This document shows, piece by piece, positions 10,036 through 20,000 of a stretch of DNA of 62,000 nucleotides. Below the pieces are notes generated by a model. It did no database searches and was not told the DNA's origin. It saw nothing but the letters and a program-made list of their open reading frames with translations. Made by a program: the position numbers and the translations under genes. Position 1 is the stretch's first letter; each line of letters opens with the position of its first letter. Source of the DNA: Symbiodinium natans (Eukaryota > Sar > Dinophyceae > Suessiales > Symbiodiniaceae). Where the stretch lies: NCBI GenBank assembly GCA_905221605.1, contig CAJNDS010002174.1, positions 130,001 to 192,000 of the forward strand, given 5' to 3'.

Positions 10036-10710
10036 TTGAACCACGGCGTGCCCGAGGCCCCTCATGCATCCATACTGGAAGAGGCGGGGCCCAGCCTACT
10101 CTGCCTGGGCTTTGAAGGGGGGGTTGAGGCTCAGGGTTTAGGATTTAGGGTTTATGGGGTTTATGGCGCAGGATGCAGAAGAGGCTCGAAAGCTTCGTCA
10201 GGTGCGAAGAGCAGCCCGGGCCCGATTCTGAAGGGCCATCTAACACCTTTCTCCCACCCCACGCCGTCCAAGGCAAAGCCACCTTCACCTATTCCTTTCA
10301 GGTTTAGGCCCGAAACTCAACTCAAATGCCTACTTCAAAAAAACTTCTTCTGTTGCCGATACTGCGCCAGGCCCGTTCAAGGGGGGCCCAGAGACAAAGG
10401 GTGCCAGGTGCCCTTGGGGTTTCAGGCGGGTCCTCGGCAGGTCTCAGGGCGTCCCTGGGGTGTGGGTTCTGGTTCGAGGAGAACGGTCTGTCCGGGCCAA
10501 CTGACCTCCCGGCTGACCTGGGCTCGCGCTATCGACCTCGGGCAAGAAGTCGTTGTTTCACCAGGTATCCAGAGAGAGGGCTTGTGTGGGTTTCGATTTG
10601 TAAGTTGGGGTCCCTGTCTATGTCTGGGGGCCTCTTATCATATCGGTCTTTCTCTGTCGGAAGCCAACATCAACAGAAGAGGTGAAGGCTTCTTTGCAGA
10701 AAGGGTTTAG
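10036..10710 (+). other. Long open stretch of uncertain meaning
   Basis: The + strand is open for 224 codons from an ATG at 10036, and a second frame is open for 119 codons at 10326. The first part runs through GGGTTTAGG-type repeat and the two frames compete, so a single-exon gene is doubtful. A short helical exon such as DAEEARKLRQ (10168-10200) between AG|G and a GT donor fits the local gene style better. Confidence 0.3.
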
Positions 10711-10795
10711 GGCTTACGGCTTCGGGCTTCGGGCTTCGGGCTTCGGGCTTCGGGCTTCGGGCTTCGGGCTTCGGGCTTCGGGCTTCGGGCTTAGG
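10711..10795. repeat. GGGCTTC heptamer array
   Basis: About 11 copies of GGGCTTC, a two-base variant of the telomere heptamer, grading into GGGCTTA and GGGTTCA units on the right. This variant array occurs only here. Confidence 0.93.
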
Positions 10796-10953
10796 CTTCA
10801 GGGTTCAGGGCTTAGGGCTTAGGGTTTAGGCTTCAAGGATCAGGGTTTAGGGTCACTATGTTTTGGAACAGGGCACTTTCCAATTTCAGTCTCGGCTCAG
10901 CCGGCAAAGTCTGAGTCGCAGCCTCGAGGCTAGACGCTCGGTTTGTCTTGTTG

Positions 10954-11067
10954 ATATGGCGATTTCTCTAAATTAGGGTCCCGTTTAGGGTTGCGATGAT
11001 AAGGCGGCCCCTAATATTTCGGGTACGTACCCCAAAAGCGGACCATGATTCTGAGAACTGGCCATAT
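10954..11067. mobile_element. Foldback element, family B
   Basis: About 114 bp. ATATGGCGATTTCTCT on the left pairs with AGAACTGGCCATAT on the right. The inner part has AAGGCGGCCCCTAATATTTC and GGGTAC as in the other copies. Confidence 0.82.
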
Positions 11068-11896
11068 GGGGTCTGGTCGAAGTTAGCTATGTCAGTCTTG
11101 TTTGGAGAGGGGGAGGTCCGTATTCTTTACGTTCCTACTCTAGATTCAGGTACCAAGAAGACAGGCCCAGATATTTGTATGCGTTTGGCTTTGGAATGGT
11201 TGAGGGATTGAGGTCGAAAGGTTGCTGCGACGTGCAGGGTTCTGTATTAAATTAGGGGTTTAGGGTTTAGTCCTCCGCGATCTCGTAACCCGAACACGAA
11301 CCCTTAGCCCCTGACACCTTCACCCCGACCCCCCCGGCCTCAAGCTGCACGAAGCCACGCACAAGTAACAACCCCAAAGCCAAACCTTAAACCCCCCTAA
11401 ACCCTAAACCCTAAACCCTAAACCCTAGACCCTAAACCCGAAACCCTAAACCCTAAATCCTAAACCCTCCCTAAACCCTAAACCCTCCCTAAACCCGAAA
11501 CCCAAAACCCTAAACCCTAAACCCTGCTAAGCTGCCAGTTCCTTCGCCTGCGGGTCTTCAATGCCGAGCAGCGCCAGGCCACGCTCGTCTCCCTGGTGGT
11601 GCCCTCGGATTCAGGGTTAGGGTTCAGGGTTTAAAGGTGTAGGGTTTAGGGTTTGGGGGGGTTTAGGGTTTAGGGCTTAGGGGTTAGGGTTTAGGGTTTA
11701 GGATTTAGGGTTTAGGGTTTAGGGAATCCAGCTGCATAGTAGCTCCCGAAGCCCCAAGATGCCAAGGCCCTCATTTCCCAATTCCCTGAGCTCTAAAACT
11801 CCCCAACCACCCTCAACCTTTCCGGTACGTATATGGTCACCCTAAACCCTAAACCCTTGACCCTAAACCCTAAACCCTAAACCCTAAACCCTAAAC

Positions 11897-11986
11897 TATG
11901 GTCCCCTTTTGAGGGTGCTGTTTTATAAGGCGGCCCTCTTAGTTAGGGTACCCCAAAGGAACCATACTTCTGAGAAGTGACCATAT
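11897..11986. mobile_element. Foldback element, family B, left end replaced by an array
   Basis: The right terminus (GAGAAGTGACCATAT) is intact, but the left terminus is missing. A CCCTAAA array runs straight into ACTATGGTCCCC, the inner part of the element. The heptamer array has therefore consumed or replaced the outer 15-20 bp. Confidence 0.75.
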
Positions 11987-13496
11987 GCAGGGGACTCATA
12001 GCCTTGCTTGCGAGTACCCTTCGGTGCGTTCGACGCTTGCGGGTACGTGGGTAGTTGCTCGGAACACCGCGAGCGCCAGGCGAGAAACCCCATCTGACTG
12101 GGATCGCATCACGTCGGTTTGGGCTTTAGGCTCAGGGGTTTGGGGGTTTCGGGTTCAGTCTTTCGAGTTTTAACATCAGGGTTTAGGCTGCAGCGTGGGC
12201 GGTTCAGGGTACCTCGGTTCAGGGTTCAGGGTTAAACGTTGGCATTCAGGCGTAGAAGGAAGCTTGCAGACATCGTTTGGCCGCGGGCACTCGATTTGAT
12301 CAAGAGAGGCAGAAGAGGACCTTAAATCTGAAAAACCCGAAACCTGAACCCCTTAGACGGAACTCCCAGGCCCTGAAAGAATGGAGTCGGTGTCCCGCGA
12401 CCTCGGTTGACCCTAAACCCTAAACCCTAAACCCTAAACCCTAAACCCTAAACCCTAAACCCTAAACCCTAAACCCTATACCCAAAAGCCCTCCACTTTG
12501 AGGAAAGCCAGTGCTTCCCACAAGGTCTCCATGGCGCGGATTCGGCGAAAGCTGGAGGAAGCAGGTAGCCTTCTTTGCGGTTTCGGATTTTAGGGTTTCA
12601 ACCTTAGGGTTTAGGTTTAGGGTTTAGGGTTTAGGGTTTAGGGTTTAGGGTTTAGGGTTTAGGGTTTAGGGTTTAGGGTTTAGGGTTTAGGGTTTAGGGC
12701 GTTTAGCGTTTAGGGTTTAGGGTTTGGGGCTAGGGTTAGTCATGACTGCATGGCGATTCGGTATGGGGTCGTGGTTCTCGAGTTTGAGGCATTAATAAAC
12801 CCTGAGCCCTAAACCCCAAATCCTAAACTCTAAAGACACTGAACCCTAAACTCTACAGCACACCCGTATCCCTAAGAATGAAGTCCCCCCAACCCCTGAA
12901 CCCTAAACCCTAAACCCTAAACCCCAAATCCTAAACCCTGAACGCCAAACCCCGATCCTCCAACCTGAGAGTCCCCCTTTCGTAAGGCGGAAAGCCAGAC
13001 GCCTCAGTGTGCTTTCGGGATCTTTGGGTTGAGGGTTTAGGGTTTAGGGTTTAGGGTTTGAGGTTTAGGGTTTAGGGTTTAGGGTTTAGGGTTTAGGGTT
13101 TAGGGTTTAGGGATCCTTGGGGTGTGGGATTGAGGACGTTGCTTTGGTCAAGTGTCGCATGCCCCACATGGGGAAGAGTCGGCTGGTTTTGCCGGCCTTC
13201 TTGTGTCAAGCCTGGACTGCAAGTTTGGGAACGTGAGGGAACCCTAAACCCTAGACCCCAAACCCCAAACCCTAAGCTTCCCTAAGCCCTATAAGCTATA
13301 AGCCCTAAGCCCTAAACCCTAAACCCTAAACCCTAAACCCTATACCTAAAACAAAGAAAGAAGGAGGGTGTGCAGTAAGGCCTCAAGCCTCCTACTGTAG
13401 GGCCTTCCCCGGGTTGATCGGCTGTGGGTTCGGCAACGCGGGCACGAAGGAACCTAGCATCTAGTAGGTTTATCGCGACGCGCTTTTTGTTTGAGG

Positions 13497-13588
13497 GGAT
13501 CCGAAGTATGGGCCCTTATTTGGGTCCCCTGTTATATGACCCTTATATACACTATACCATACTACTGAGGGCCTATACTTCGGAGCCC
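13497..13588. mobile_element. Foldback element with CCGAAGTATGGGCCC ends
   Basis: About 92 bp with inverted ends: CCGAAGTATGGGCCC at the left and GGGCCTATACTTCGG at the right. The interior has GGGTCCCCTGTTATATGACC. This family is seen only once in the window. Confidence 0.7.
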
Positions 13589-13714
13589 TTTAAACAAGAG
13601 TAAGGGGCCATACCCTTAGATTTGTAAGAGCTGTTGATGCTTGTGTTTGTTTTTTGTTTGTTTAGGTTTTTGTTTGTTCTTCGTTCCCTTGTATGTGAGT
13701 CCCACCAAACAAAA

Positions 13715-13966
13715 TTAAAATAGGGGTACCCATCGTTTCAAGGTTCCTGGGGTGAAGTTGCCCGGCCAGGCGTGAACCACACGAAGCCCGCGTTCAACTG
13801 TCCAGAGCCAGGCACCTTGTTGCGAGCAGATCTTTTCAGGACAAGAACCCCCTGTAACATTCCTCGCCACCTCAGCCAGAAGATGGAAGGAGTGTGTAAG
13901 AGTACTTGTATGATTGCATGATGCGTCGAGCCTCTGTCTTTGCTTCGGGGAGGAGGGGTGGTTCAA
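13715..13966 (-). CDS. Hypothetical minus-strand exon or ORF
   Basis: An 83-codon minus-strand frame from ATG to TAA at 13715-13717; the distal part reads GLRVVHAWPGNFTPGTLKRW. Neighbouring minus-strand islands at 13985-14060 (AG|G acceptor, then FLDMHSIPNPEHQH), 14160-14250 (LHDARGVLFDSSAWAWHEPS) and 14437-14535 (AG|G acceptor, TRSLIDAKHFGTQLAW, donor AAG|GTGGGC) would lie upstream in the same gene. The plus strand is also open across much of this, so the strand is not secure. No family recognised. Confidence 0.35.
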   Translation of the reverse strand: MNHPSSPKQRQRLDASCNHTSTLTHSFHLLAEVARNVTGGSCPEKICSQQGAWLWTVERGLRVVHAWPGNFTPGTLKRWVPLF

Positions 13967-14534
13967 TGAACTGCATCAGAGTGCACGAGGAAGCGCTCTT
14001 CTAGACGTTGTTCTTGTGGCTGGTGCTGATGTTCGGGATTCGGGATGCTGTGCATGTCTAGGAACGCCCCTGAGATCCTGACACCCTGAAACACTGAAAC
14101 TTCGACCCTATAAACCCTGAACCCCTGAAACCTAAACCCCCAAAACAGACTTTAAAGCCTAGAACCCCTGACCCCCCCAAATTTCTGGGATGGTTCGTGC
14201 CACGCCCAGGCGCTGGAGTCGAAGAGGACTCCACGAGCGTCATGGAGGCTGAGCCCCTAAACCCCAAATTCCTGAACCCGAAACCCTAAACCCCAAACCC
14301 CAAACCCCAAACCCTAAACCCTAAATCCTAAACCCTAAACCCTAAACCCTGAACCCTAAACCCTGAACCCTAAACCCTCAACCCTAAACCCTAAACCCCC
14401 TAACTCCTAAACCCTGAGCCGAAATCCTAGCCCACCTTCCCGTATCCCAAGCGCCCTGGGGTCCAGGCCAGTTGGGTCCCGAAGTGCTTAGCGTCTATGA
14501 GACTTCTGGTGTTCACCTCTGTGTCGACTTCATC

Positions 14535-14660
14535 AGCCCCTGCTACCCCCCCTCTACACTACCCCCCCCCTGGCTTCCCCCCCATAACGAAGGCCACTTA
14601 GGGATCATGAAGCCTGATTGAGGCTCTTTTCAGGGCAAATAGGGGGTAGTATGGAGGGTC
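14535..14660. mobile_element. Foldback element, family F
   Basis: C-rich left arm (CTACCCCCCCTCTACACTAC) and a right arm carrying GGGGGTAGTATGGAGGG, its complement with changes. The middle (AAGGCCACTTAGGGATCATGA) resembles the middle of the copy at 42751-42886. Confidence 0.65.
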
Positions 14661-15127
14661 TAGGGTTGAGGGATTAGGGTGCAGGGGTTCAATAGGGAAA
14701 CCCATGAAGGCTACAGTGCTGGTTAGGGGGAAATGGCAGCCGGCGTCGGAGCCTTGCTCGTCACACAACATATGGGTAGTTCTCTAAACCCTAAACCCCA
14801 AACCCTAAACCCCTAAACCCTCATCCCTAAGCCCTAACCCCTAAGCCCTAAACCCTAAACCCCAAACCCCAAACCCTAAACCCAAAATCCTAAACCCTAG
14901 CCTTAGAATGATTAAACCCGGAGGTTAGGGTTAAAGGCCTGACTACCCTTCTGCCATGCCTGCCTTCATGTCTGGTTTAAGGTTTAGGGTTAGGGGTTTA
15001 GGGTTTATGGGTTTGGGGTTTGGGGTTTAGGGTTTGGGGTTGCGGGCGCGCCCAGCAATCGTTTGCCAGGTGGTTTGGTTGATGGGCAAGTAGGCAGTAG
15101 GTCGGCCAAGACCCAAATACCACAAAG
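14661..15127. other. Arrays and a half foldback element
   Basis: At 14765-14785 the left terminus of a family B element (ATATGGGTAGTTCTCTAAA) runs directly into a CCCTAAA array with no right half. The rest is CCCTAAA, TTTAGGG and GGGTTTG units with a small island at 14930-14970. No gene assigned. Confidence 0.5.
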
Positions 15128-15488
15128 GACTACAGAAGAAGCTCTTCCGCTACGCAGACTTCATGTAGGTTAGGGTCGTATGGTCTTGGGGACCCTAAAC
15201 TCTAAACCCTAAACCCAAAACCCTAAACTACCACACCACTCCTCGGTGCGCCAACCAGGACTTTCACTACAAGAAGTTCCGACTGTGGGCAGAGGCCATT
15301 CACAAGTTTCCTTTGGCCTAGTTCAGGGTTCAGGGTTCAGGGTTCAGGGTTTAGGGTTTAGGGTTTAGGGTTTAGGGTTTAGGGTTTAGGGTTTAGGGTT
15401 TCTTTCGCAAAACATGAACCTAAAGCCCGAAGAGGGACGCCAGATCCTTGATCCTGAAGCCTCGAAGGCCAAAGATGCCCGTGGTTGA
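15128..15488 (+). CDS. C-terminal exons of an unidentified protein
   Basis: Three exons join in phase: 15128-15156 (LQKKLFRYA), 15259-15315 (DFHYKKFRLWAEAIHKFPL) and 15468-15488 (AKDARG, then TGA). The first intron (15157-15258, 102 nt) is GA-AG; its first bases GACTTCA nearly repeat the first bases of the next exon, GACTTTCA. The second intron (15316-15467, 152 nt) is GC-AG and holds a TTTAGGG array. Both acceptors are AG|G. The peptide is basic and helical-looking and I do not recognise it. Upstream exons should lie before 15128 but could not be joined. Confidence 0.55.
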
Positions 15489-17037
15489 CCGAAACTTTTT
15501 TGTTTATATATATATATATTCTTTGTTTATATATATATATATACACACATTTTTTGTGTACTGTAATTCCTAAGAAACAGCTAAAATCTCAATTTTTGCT
15601 AGGGCTCAGTCTTGTGAAGCTCTTGTAAATCCTAAACCCTGAGCCCCAGATCGCAGCAGCGAGAACCAGAACGCACTATAGTTTCTTCTCAGCTGTCCGG
15701 GGTTCTTGGAATTGGTGGAAAGCCTGAACCCTAAACCCTAAGCCCTAAATCGCCACCTTGAGGGGGAAGTGGGGACGCGGGAGGGGGGGGTGGGGGGGCT
15801 GTGCAGAGCTTCAGGGTTGAGGTTTATGAATCAAGGTTTCAGCGTTTGAGGTTTAGGGCTTAAACCTAAACCCCAACCCCAAACCCTAGACCCCAAGCCC
15901 TAAACCCTCAACCCCAAACCCTGCACCCTAGACGTGCTTGTCTGGGATGCCCTCTGTACTGCACATGTTCATCACTTCTTCTTTGCTTGCTAGGCTTTCT
16001 GCAAAATCCTTAGGAATCCTTTGGATGTCAGTGCTTGAATTTGGACCGCCTAGGTATCTCAGGTTCTATGGGGCGTTACGACAAGCAGGGACCCCAAATA
16101 TAGTCCCCAAACTAGTAGCATTCCCTGATAGTACGGACCTCGATAAGGTACCCCTAATTTCGGAAACCCCTAAACTCAAGCCCTACACCCTAAGCCCTAG
16201 ACCCTTATCATGGAACCCCCTACAATGTCCTCTCAGCCCCCGGCAGGACTTCGATTTCTGCTCCTCTTCCCTGGGTTTGTGGACTGGCGGCTGCGGGGCT
16301 GTGTGTGCTCTGAGGCGGGCATCTGTCAACGCCCTAAACTCTGAACCCTAAACCCATACACCCTAAACCCTAAACCCTAAACCTGAACCCCAAACCCTAA
16401 ATCCTAAACCCTAAACCCTAATGGGGCTTAGGGTTCAGGGTGAACTGAAACTCCGTGCCCTGCACTTTGAGGTGTCGGTCGGGTTGAGGGTTGATTCGGG
16501 CTGGGGAAGGCTCGGAAACCCAAAGCCTCTACAAGCCCTAAACCCGAATCCCTGCACCCGAGATCCTGAGCCCCAAATCCCGCATGATTTCTGACTGCAA
16601 CCCCAAAAACACTACACTCTCAACAAGCTAAGGCCAGGTCCAGGGCGTTTCCGAGTTAAGACTTTTTGAGTTTGGGGTTGGGGGTTTAGGGTTTAGGGTT
16701 TCGGGTTTAGGGTTTAGGGTTTAGGATTTAGGGGGTTGCATTGCAAAAGATTTGCGGGCCTAGGGTTTAGGCTTCAGGGTTTAGGGTTTAGGGTTTAGGG
16801 TTTAGGGTTTAGCGTTTTGCTTGTGGAATCCTCCGGCTCTTGCCACAAAGCCCTAGACGCTCAACCCAAAGACAATGCGCCTTAATCTAAAGAAGCCCGA
16901 CACCACCCTGCGCAAAACCCTAAACCCTAAACCCTAAACCCTAAACCCTAAACCCTAAACCCTAAACCCTAAACCCTAAACCCTAAACCCTAAGCTGAAG
17001 GCCCGAATTGTCGACTGACCTAAGAAAACAATGCCAG
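15489..17037. other. AT microsatellites, arrays and unassigned islands
   Basis: Two TA runs (15508-15518 and 15530-15542) flank TTCTTTGTTT, forming a small direct repeat. Then come arrays, a family D foldback element (separate entry), and islands at 15930-16060, 16240-16330 (AG|G acceptor, then FDFCSSSLGLWTGGCG on +), 16440-16490 and 16815-16890. None gives a recognisable family. Confidence 0.4.
16070..16170. mobile_element. Foldback element, family D
   Basis: About 101 bp starting GGGGCGTTACGA and ending AATTTCGGAAACCCC. Shared interior words with other copies are TAGTAGCATTCCCT and ATAAGGTACCCC. Copies lie at 34016 (right half), 36618, 45613 and 46606, the last two in reverse orientation. 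Confidence 0.78.
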
Positions 17038-20000
17038 GGCCGCCGTCGTGGGCCACATGGTCCAGCTCCGCCCGGGGCAGCTGGTCCTGGATGTCGGGAA
17101 GCCTGGCCAATGAACATGGCAGGATTCACACTTTAGGGTTCCCCTAAACCCTAAGCCCTAAACCCGAAACCCTAAACCCTAAACCCTAAACCCTAAACCC
17201 TAAACCCTAAACCCTAAACCCCAAACCCAAAGCCCTAAGCCCTAAACCCGAAACCCGAAACCCGAAACCCAGGGCTTTGGGATTTAGAGAGCCCTGAACT
17301 CCGCACCCTAAAGCCCTAAACCCTGCCCGCTGAGCTAAGCAGTGGCTGGAGCCCCCAACCTAAACCCCTCAGATCTGCGGTAGCAGGTTAAGGTTTAGGG
17401 TGTAGGGCTTTGGGCTTAAAGATGAGCGGGAACATCCCTAAACCCTAACCCCCTAAACCAGCTAAACCCCCTAAACCCCCTAAACTCTATAAACCCAATA
17501 AAATTTAACAGTCCTACAAACCTTGCAACCCCTACAAAACCCTACAAACCCTACAAACCCAAAACCCGAAACAAACACCCCAGCAAGAGGAACCTCCCCC
17601 CCTCCGCTGCCGAACCTGAATCTAGGTGAGTCTGCAAGCCTGAGGGTTTGAGGATGTTTGAGGTTTGACTCCACGCTTTCTCATCCTACGTCGCCTTTCA
17701 AAGCTCTTAATCACTGTTTGTGCGCATCGAGCCTTCGTCGTTGGGGTGCGATAGGACAAGTATCTGGAAGCCTGAGCCCGAGAATGGGTAGTATCCAGCC
17801 TCGCAGCATTTAGGCAGGAGGGCGGTTTTTGTTCTGCATGCCAGTCCTCTCAGGCAAGGTGAACTAAAACTGCTTGTTATGTTGGTTGCGTACTTCTGCA
17901 GACTCATCGCTTCACGTGGCAGCTGTTGTCGAAGAACCCTGAATGCCCCGAAGCATTTGCTTCGTTCTGTCTGGGGGGGTCTGTAGCCATGGATCCTCCA
18001 GGGTTCTTGCAGCGGGCGCAAACAAACCTCGCACGCCCGGCGCTTCGCCAACCTGATGCATACAAGCAGCCCAGATGCGTGAGCTTCGTTTCGCCGATGA
18101 GGAGGTTGATCTCGTTTACCTTCACCATGCTGCCGTTGGCAAGAGTCGTTTTGAGGGCGAGGCCAAAGAAGCGGCAACGTGAGGCTGTGGCAGGGGTCAA
18201 GGTGTTCATCGACGGGGATTCCATGCCGCCCGCAAAGGTGGTGCCATGGTTGAGGAAGCTGGAGGCTGAGAAGCATGAGCCTGTAGTGTACAAGGCAGTT
18301 GGGAAGTCAGTAGATGCTGAATCTGCAAAGTCCAAGCTGTTAAAAGCTGGGATTCCTGAGAGTCGCATTCACATCAGACAAGCTGAAAGTCAGGCAAAAG
18401 ATGCTGCGGATGCGATCCTGTCTGTTTTATACGGGAGGCATGCTGGGAAATGGAATGTAGTGCTCTCCAATGACAAGCAGTGGTTCGGAGAACTGCCCCA
18501 TCTAGAGGATGAAGCACACAAAAGCACCCGCTGGTTCACGTTCAAGGAGCTGAAGGATCGGGACCCGCGCAAGATCTTTGATGGTTACGAAGCACACACT
18601 AAGCGTTCCTTGCAGGGAACGAAAGATGCAGGAGCCGACACAGAGTCGCCGGTTGCGTTGACTGCAGATCAGGCACTGTTTCTAGAATATTGCCGCTCAA
18701 AGAAAACCTTGTATCAGAGTTGGAAAACGGTGCCTAAGCTTGCACAGAGCATCATGGCAGTGTATGGCGGCGCGCGCTTTGGGAAGTTCAGGCAGCAGCA
18801 TGGTGGTGGCAAGAAGGCGCGAAAGCTGGTGAATGACGATGTCGATGAGCTTGCTTCGCTGGTAAGGGCAGACCTAGAAGCACAGACGCAGCCGCCAGAA
18901 CCAATGTCAACAAAGCCAACAAAGCCAAAGGAGTCGAAGAAGTCAAAGAAGTCTGACCTGTCTGCGCTGAGGGCCGCAGATCAGGCACTGTTTCTAGAAT
19001 ATTGCCGCTCAAAGAAAGCCTTGTATCAGAGTTGGAAAACGGTGCCTAAGCTTGCACAGAGCATCATGGCAGTGTATGGCGGCGCGCGCTTTGGGAAGTT
19101 CAGGCAGCAGCATGGTGGTGGCAAGAAGGCGCGAAAGCTGGTGAATGACGATGTCGATGAGCTTGCTTCGCTGGTAAGGGCAGACCTAGAAGCACAGACG
19201 CAGCCGCCAGAACCAATGTCAACAAAGCCAACAAAGCCAAAGGAGTCGAAGAAGTCAAAGAAGTCTGACCTGTCTGCGCTGAGGGCCGCAGATCAGGCAC
19301 TGTTTCTAGAATATTGCCGCTCAAAGAAAGCCTTGTATCAGAGTTGGAAAACGGTGCCTAAGCTTGCACAGAGCATCATGTCAGTGTATGGCGGCGCGCG
19401 CTTTGGGAAGTTCAGGCAGCAGCATGGTGGTGGCAAGAAGGCGCGAAAGCTGGTGAATGACGATGTCGATGAGCTTGCTTCGCTGGTAAGGGCAGACCTA
19501 GAAGCACAGACGCAGCCGCCAGAACCAATGTCAACAAAGCCAACAAAGCCAAAGGAGTCGAAGAAGTCAAAGAAGTCTGACCTGTCTGCGCTGAGGGCCG
19601 CAGATCAGGCACTGTTTCTAGAATATTGCCGCTCAAAGAAAGCCTTGTATCAGAGTTGGAAAACGGTGCCTAAGCTTGCACAGAGCATCATGTCAGTGTA
19701 TGGCGGCACGCGCTTTGGGAAGTTCAGGCAGCAGCATGGTGGTGGCAAGAAGGCGCGAAAGCTGGTGAATGACGATGTCGATGAGCTTGCTTCGCTGGTA
19801 AGGGCAGACCTAGAAGCACAGACGCAGCCGCCAGAACCAATGTCAACAAAGCCAACAAAGCCAACAAAGCCAAAGAAGTCAAAGAAGTCAAAGAAGCCGT
19901 CCGTGAAGGTCATTGCTCAAGCCTTCTTGGAGGAGTACCGGGGATGTCTCCCTGAAGCGAAGCTCAGCATCAATCAGTTCAAGAAAATCTTTGACGGAAA

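Larger units (their letters stand above)
8786..13480. other. Region of exon-like islands between heptamer arrays
   Basis: GC-rich islands of 60-150 bp sit between TTTAGGG/CCCTAAA arrays, just as exons do in the transporter gene. Good candidates: 8788-8870 (+, contains NDPFSAAFIGHAMEFVPAHE), 9210-9260 (-, EALAFGRVLYKQHYM ending AG|GTATCC), 11530-11610 (+, CQFLRLRVFNAEQRQATLVS), 12240-12340 (+, KLADIVWPRALDLIKRGRR), 12514-12568 (+, KASASHKVSMARIRRKLEEA, AG|G acceptor and GT donor), 13110-13230 (+). Several are open on both strands, no family is recognised, and I could not join them with matching phases, so no gene is called. Confidence 0.4.
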
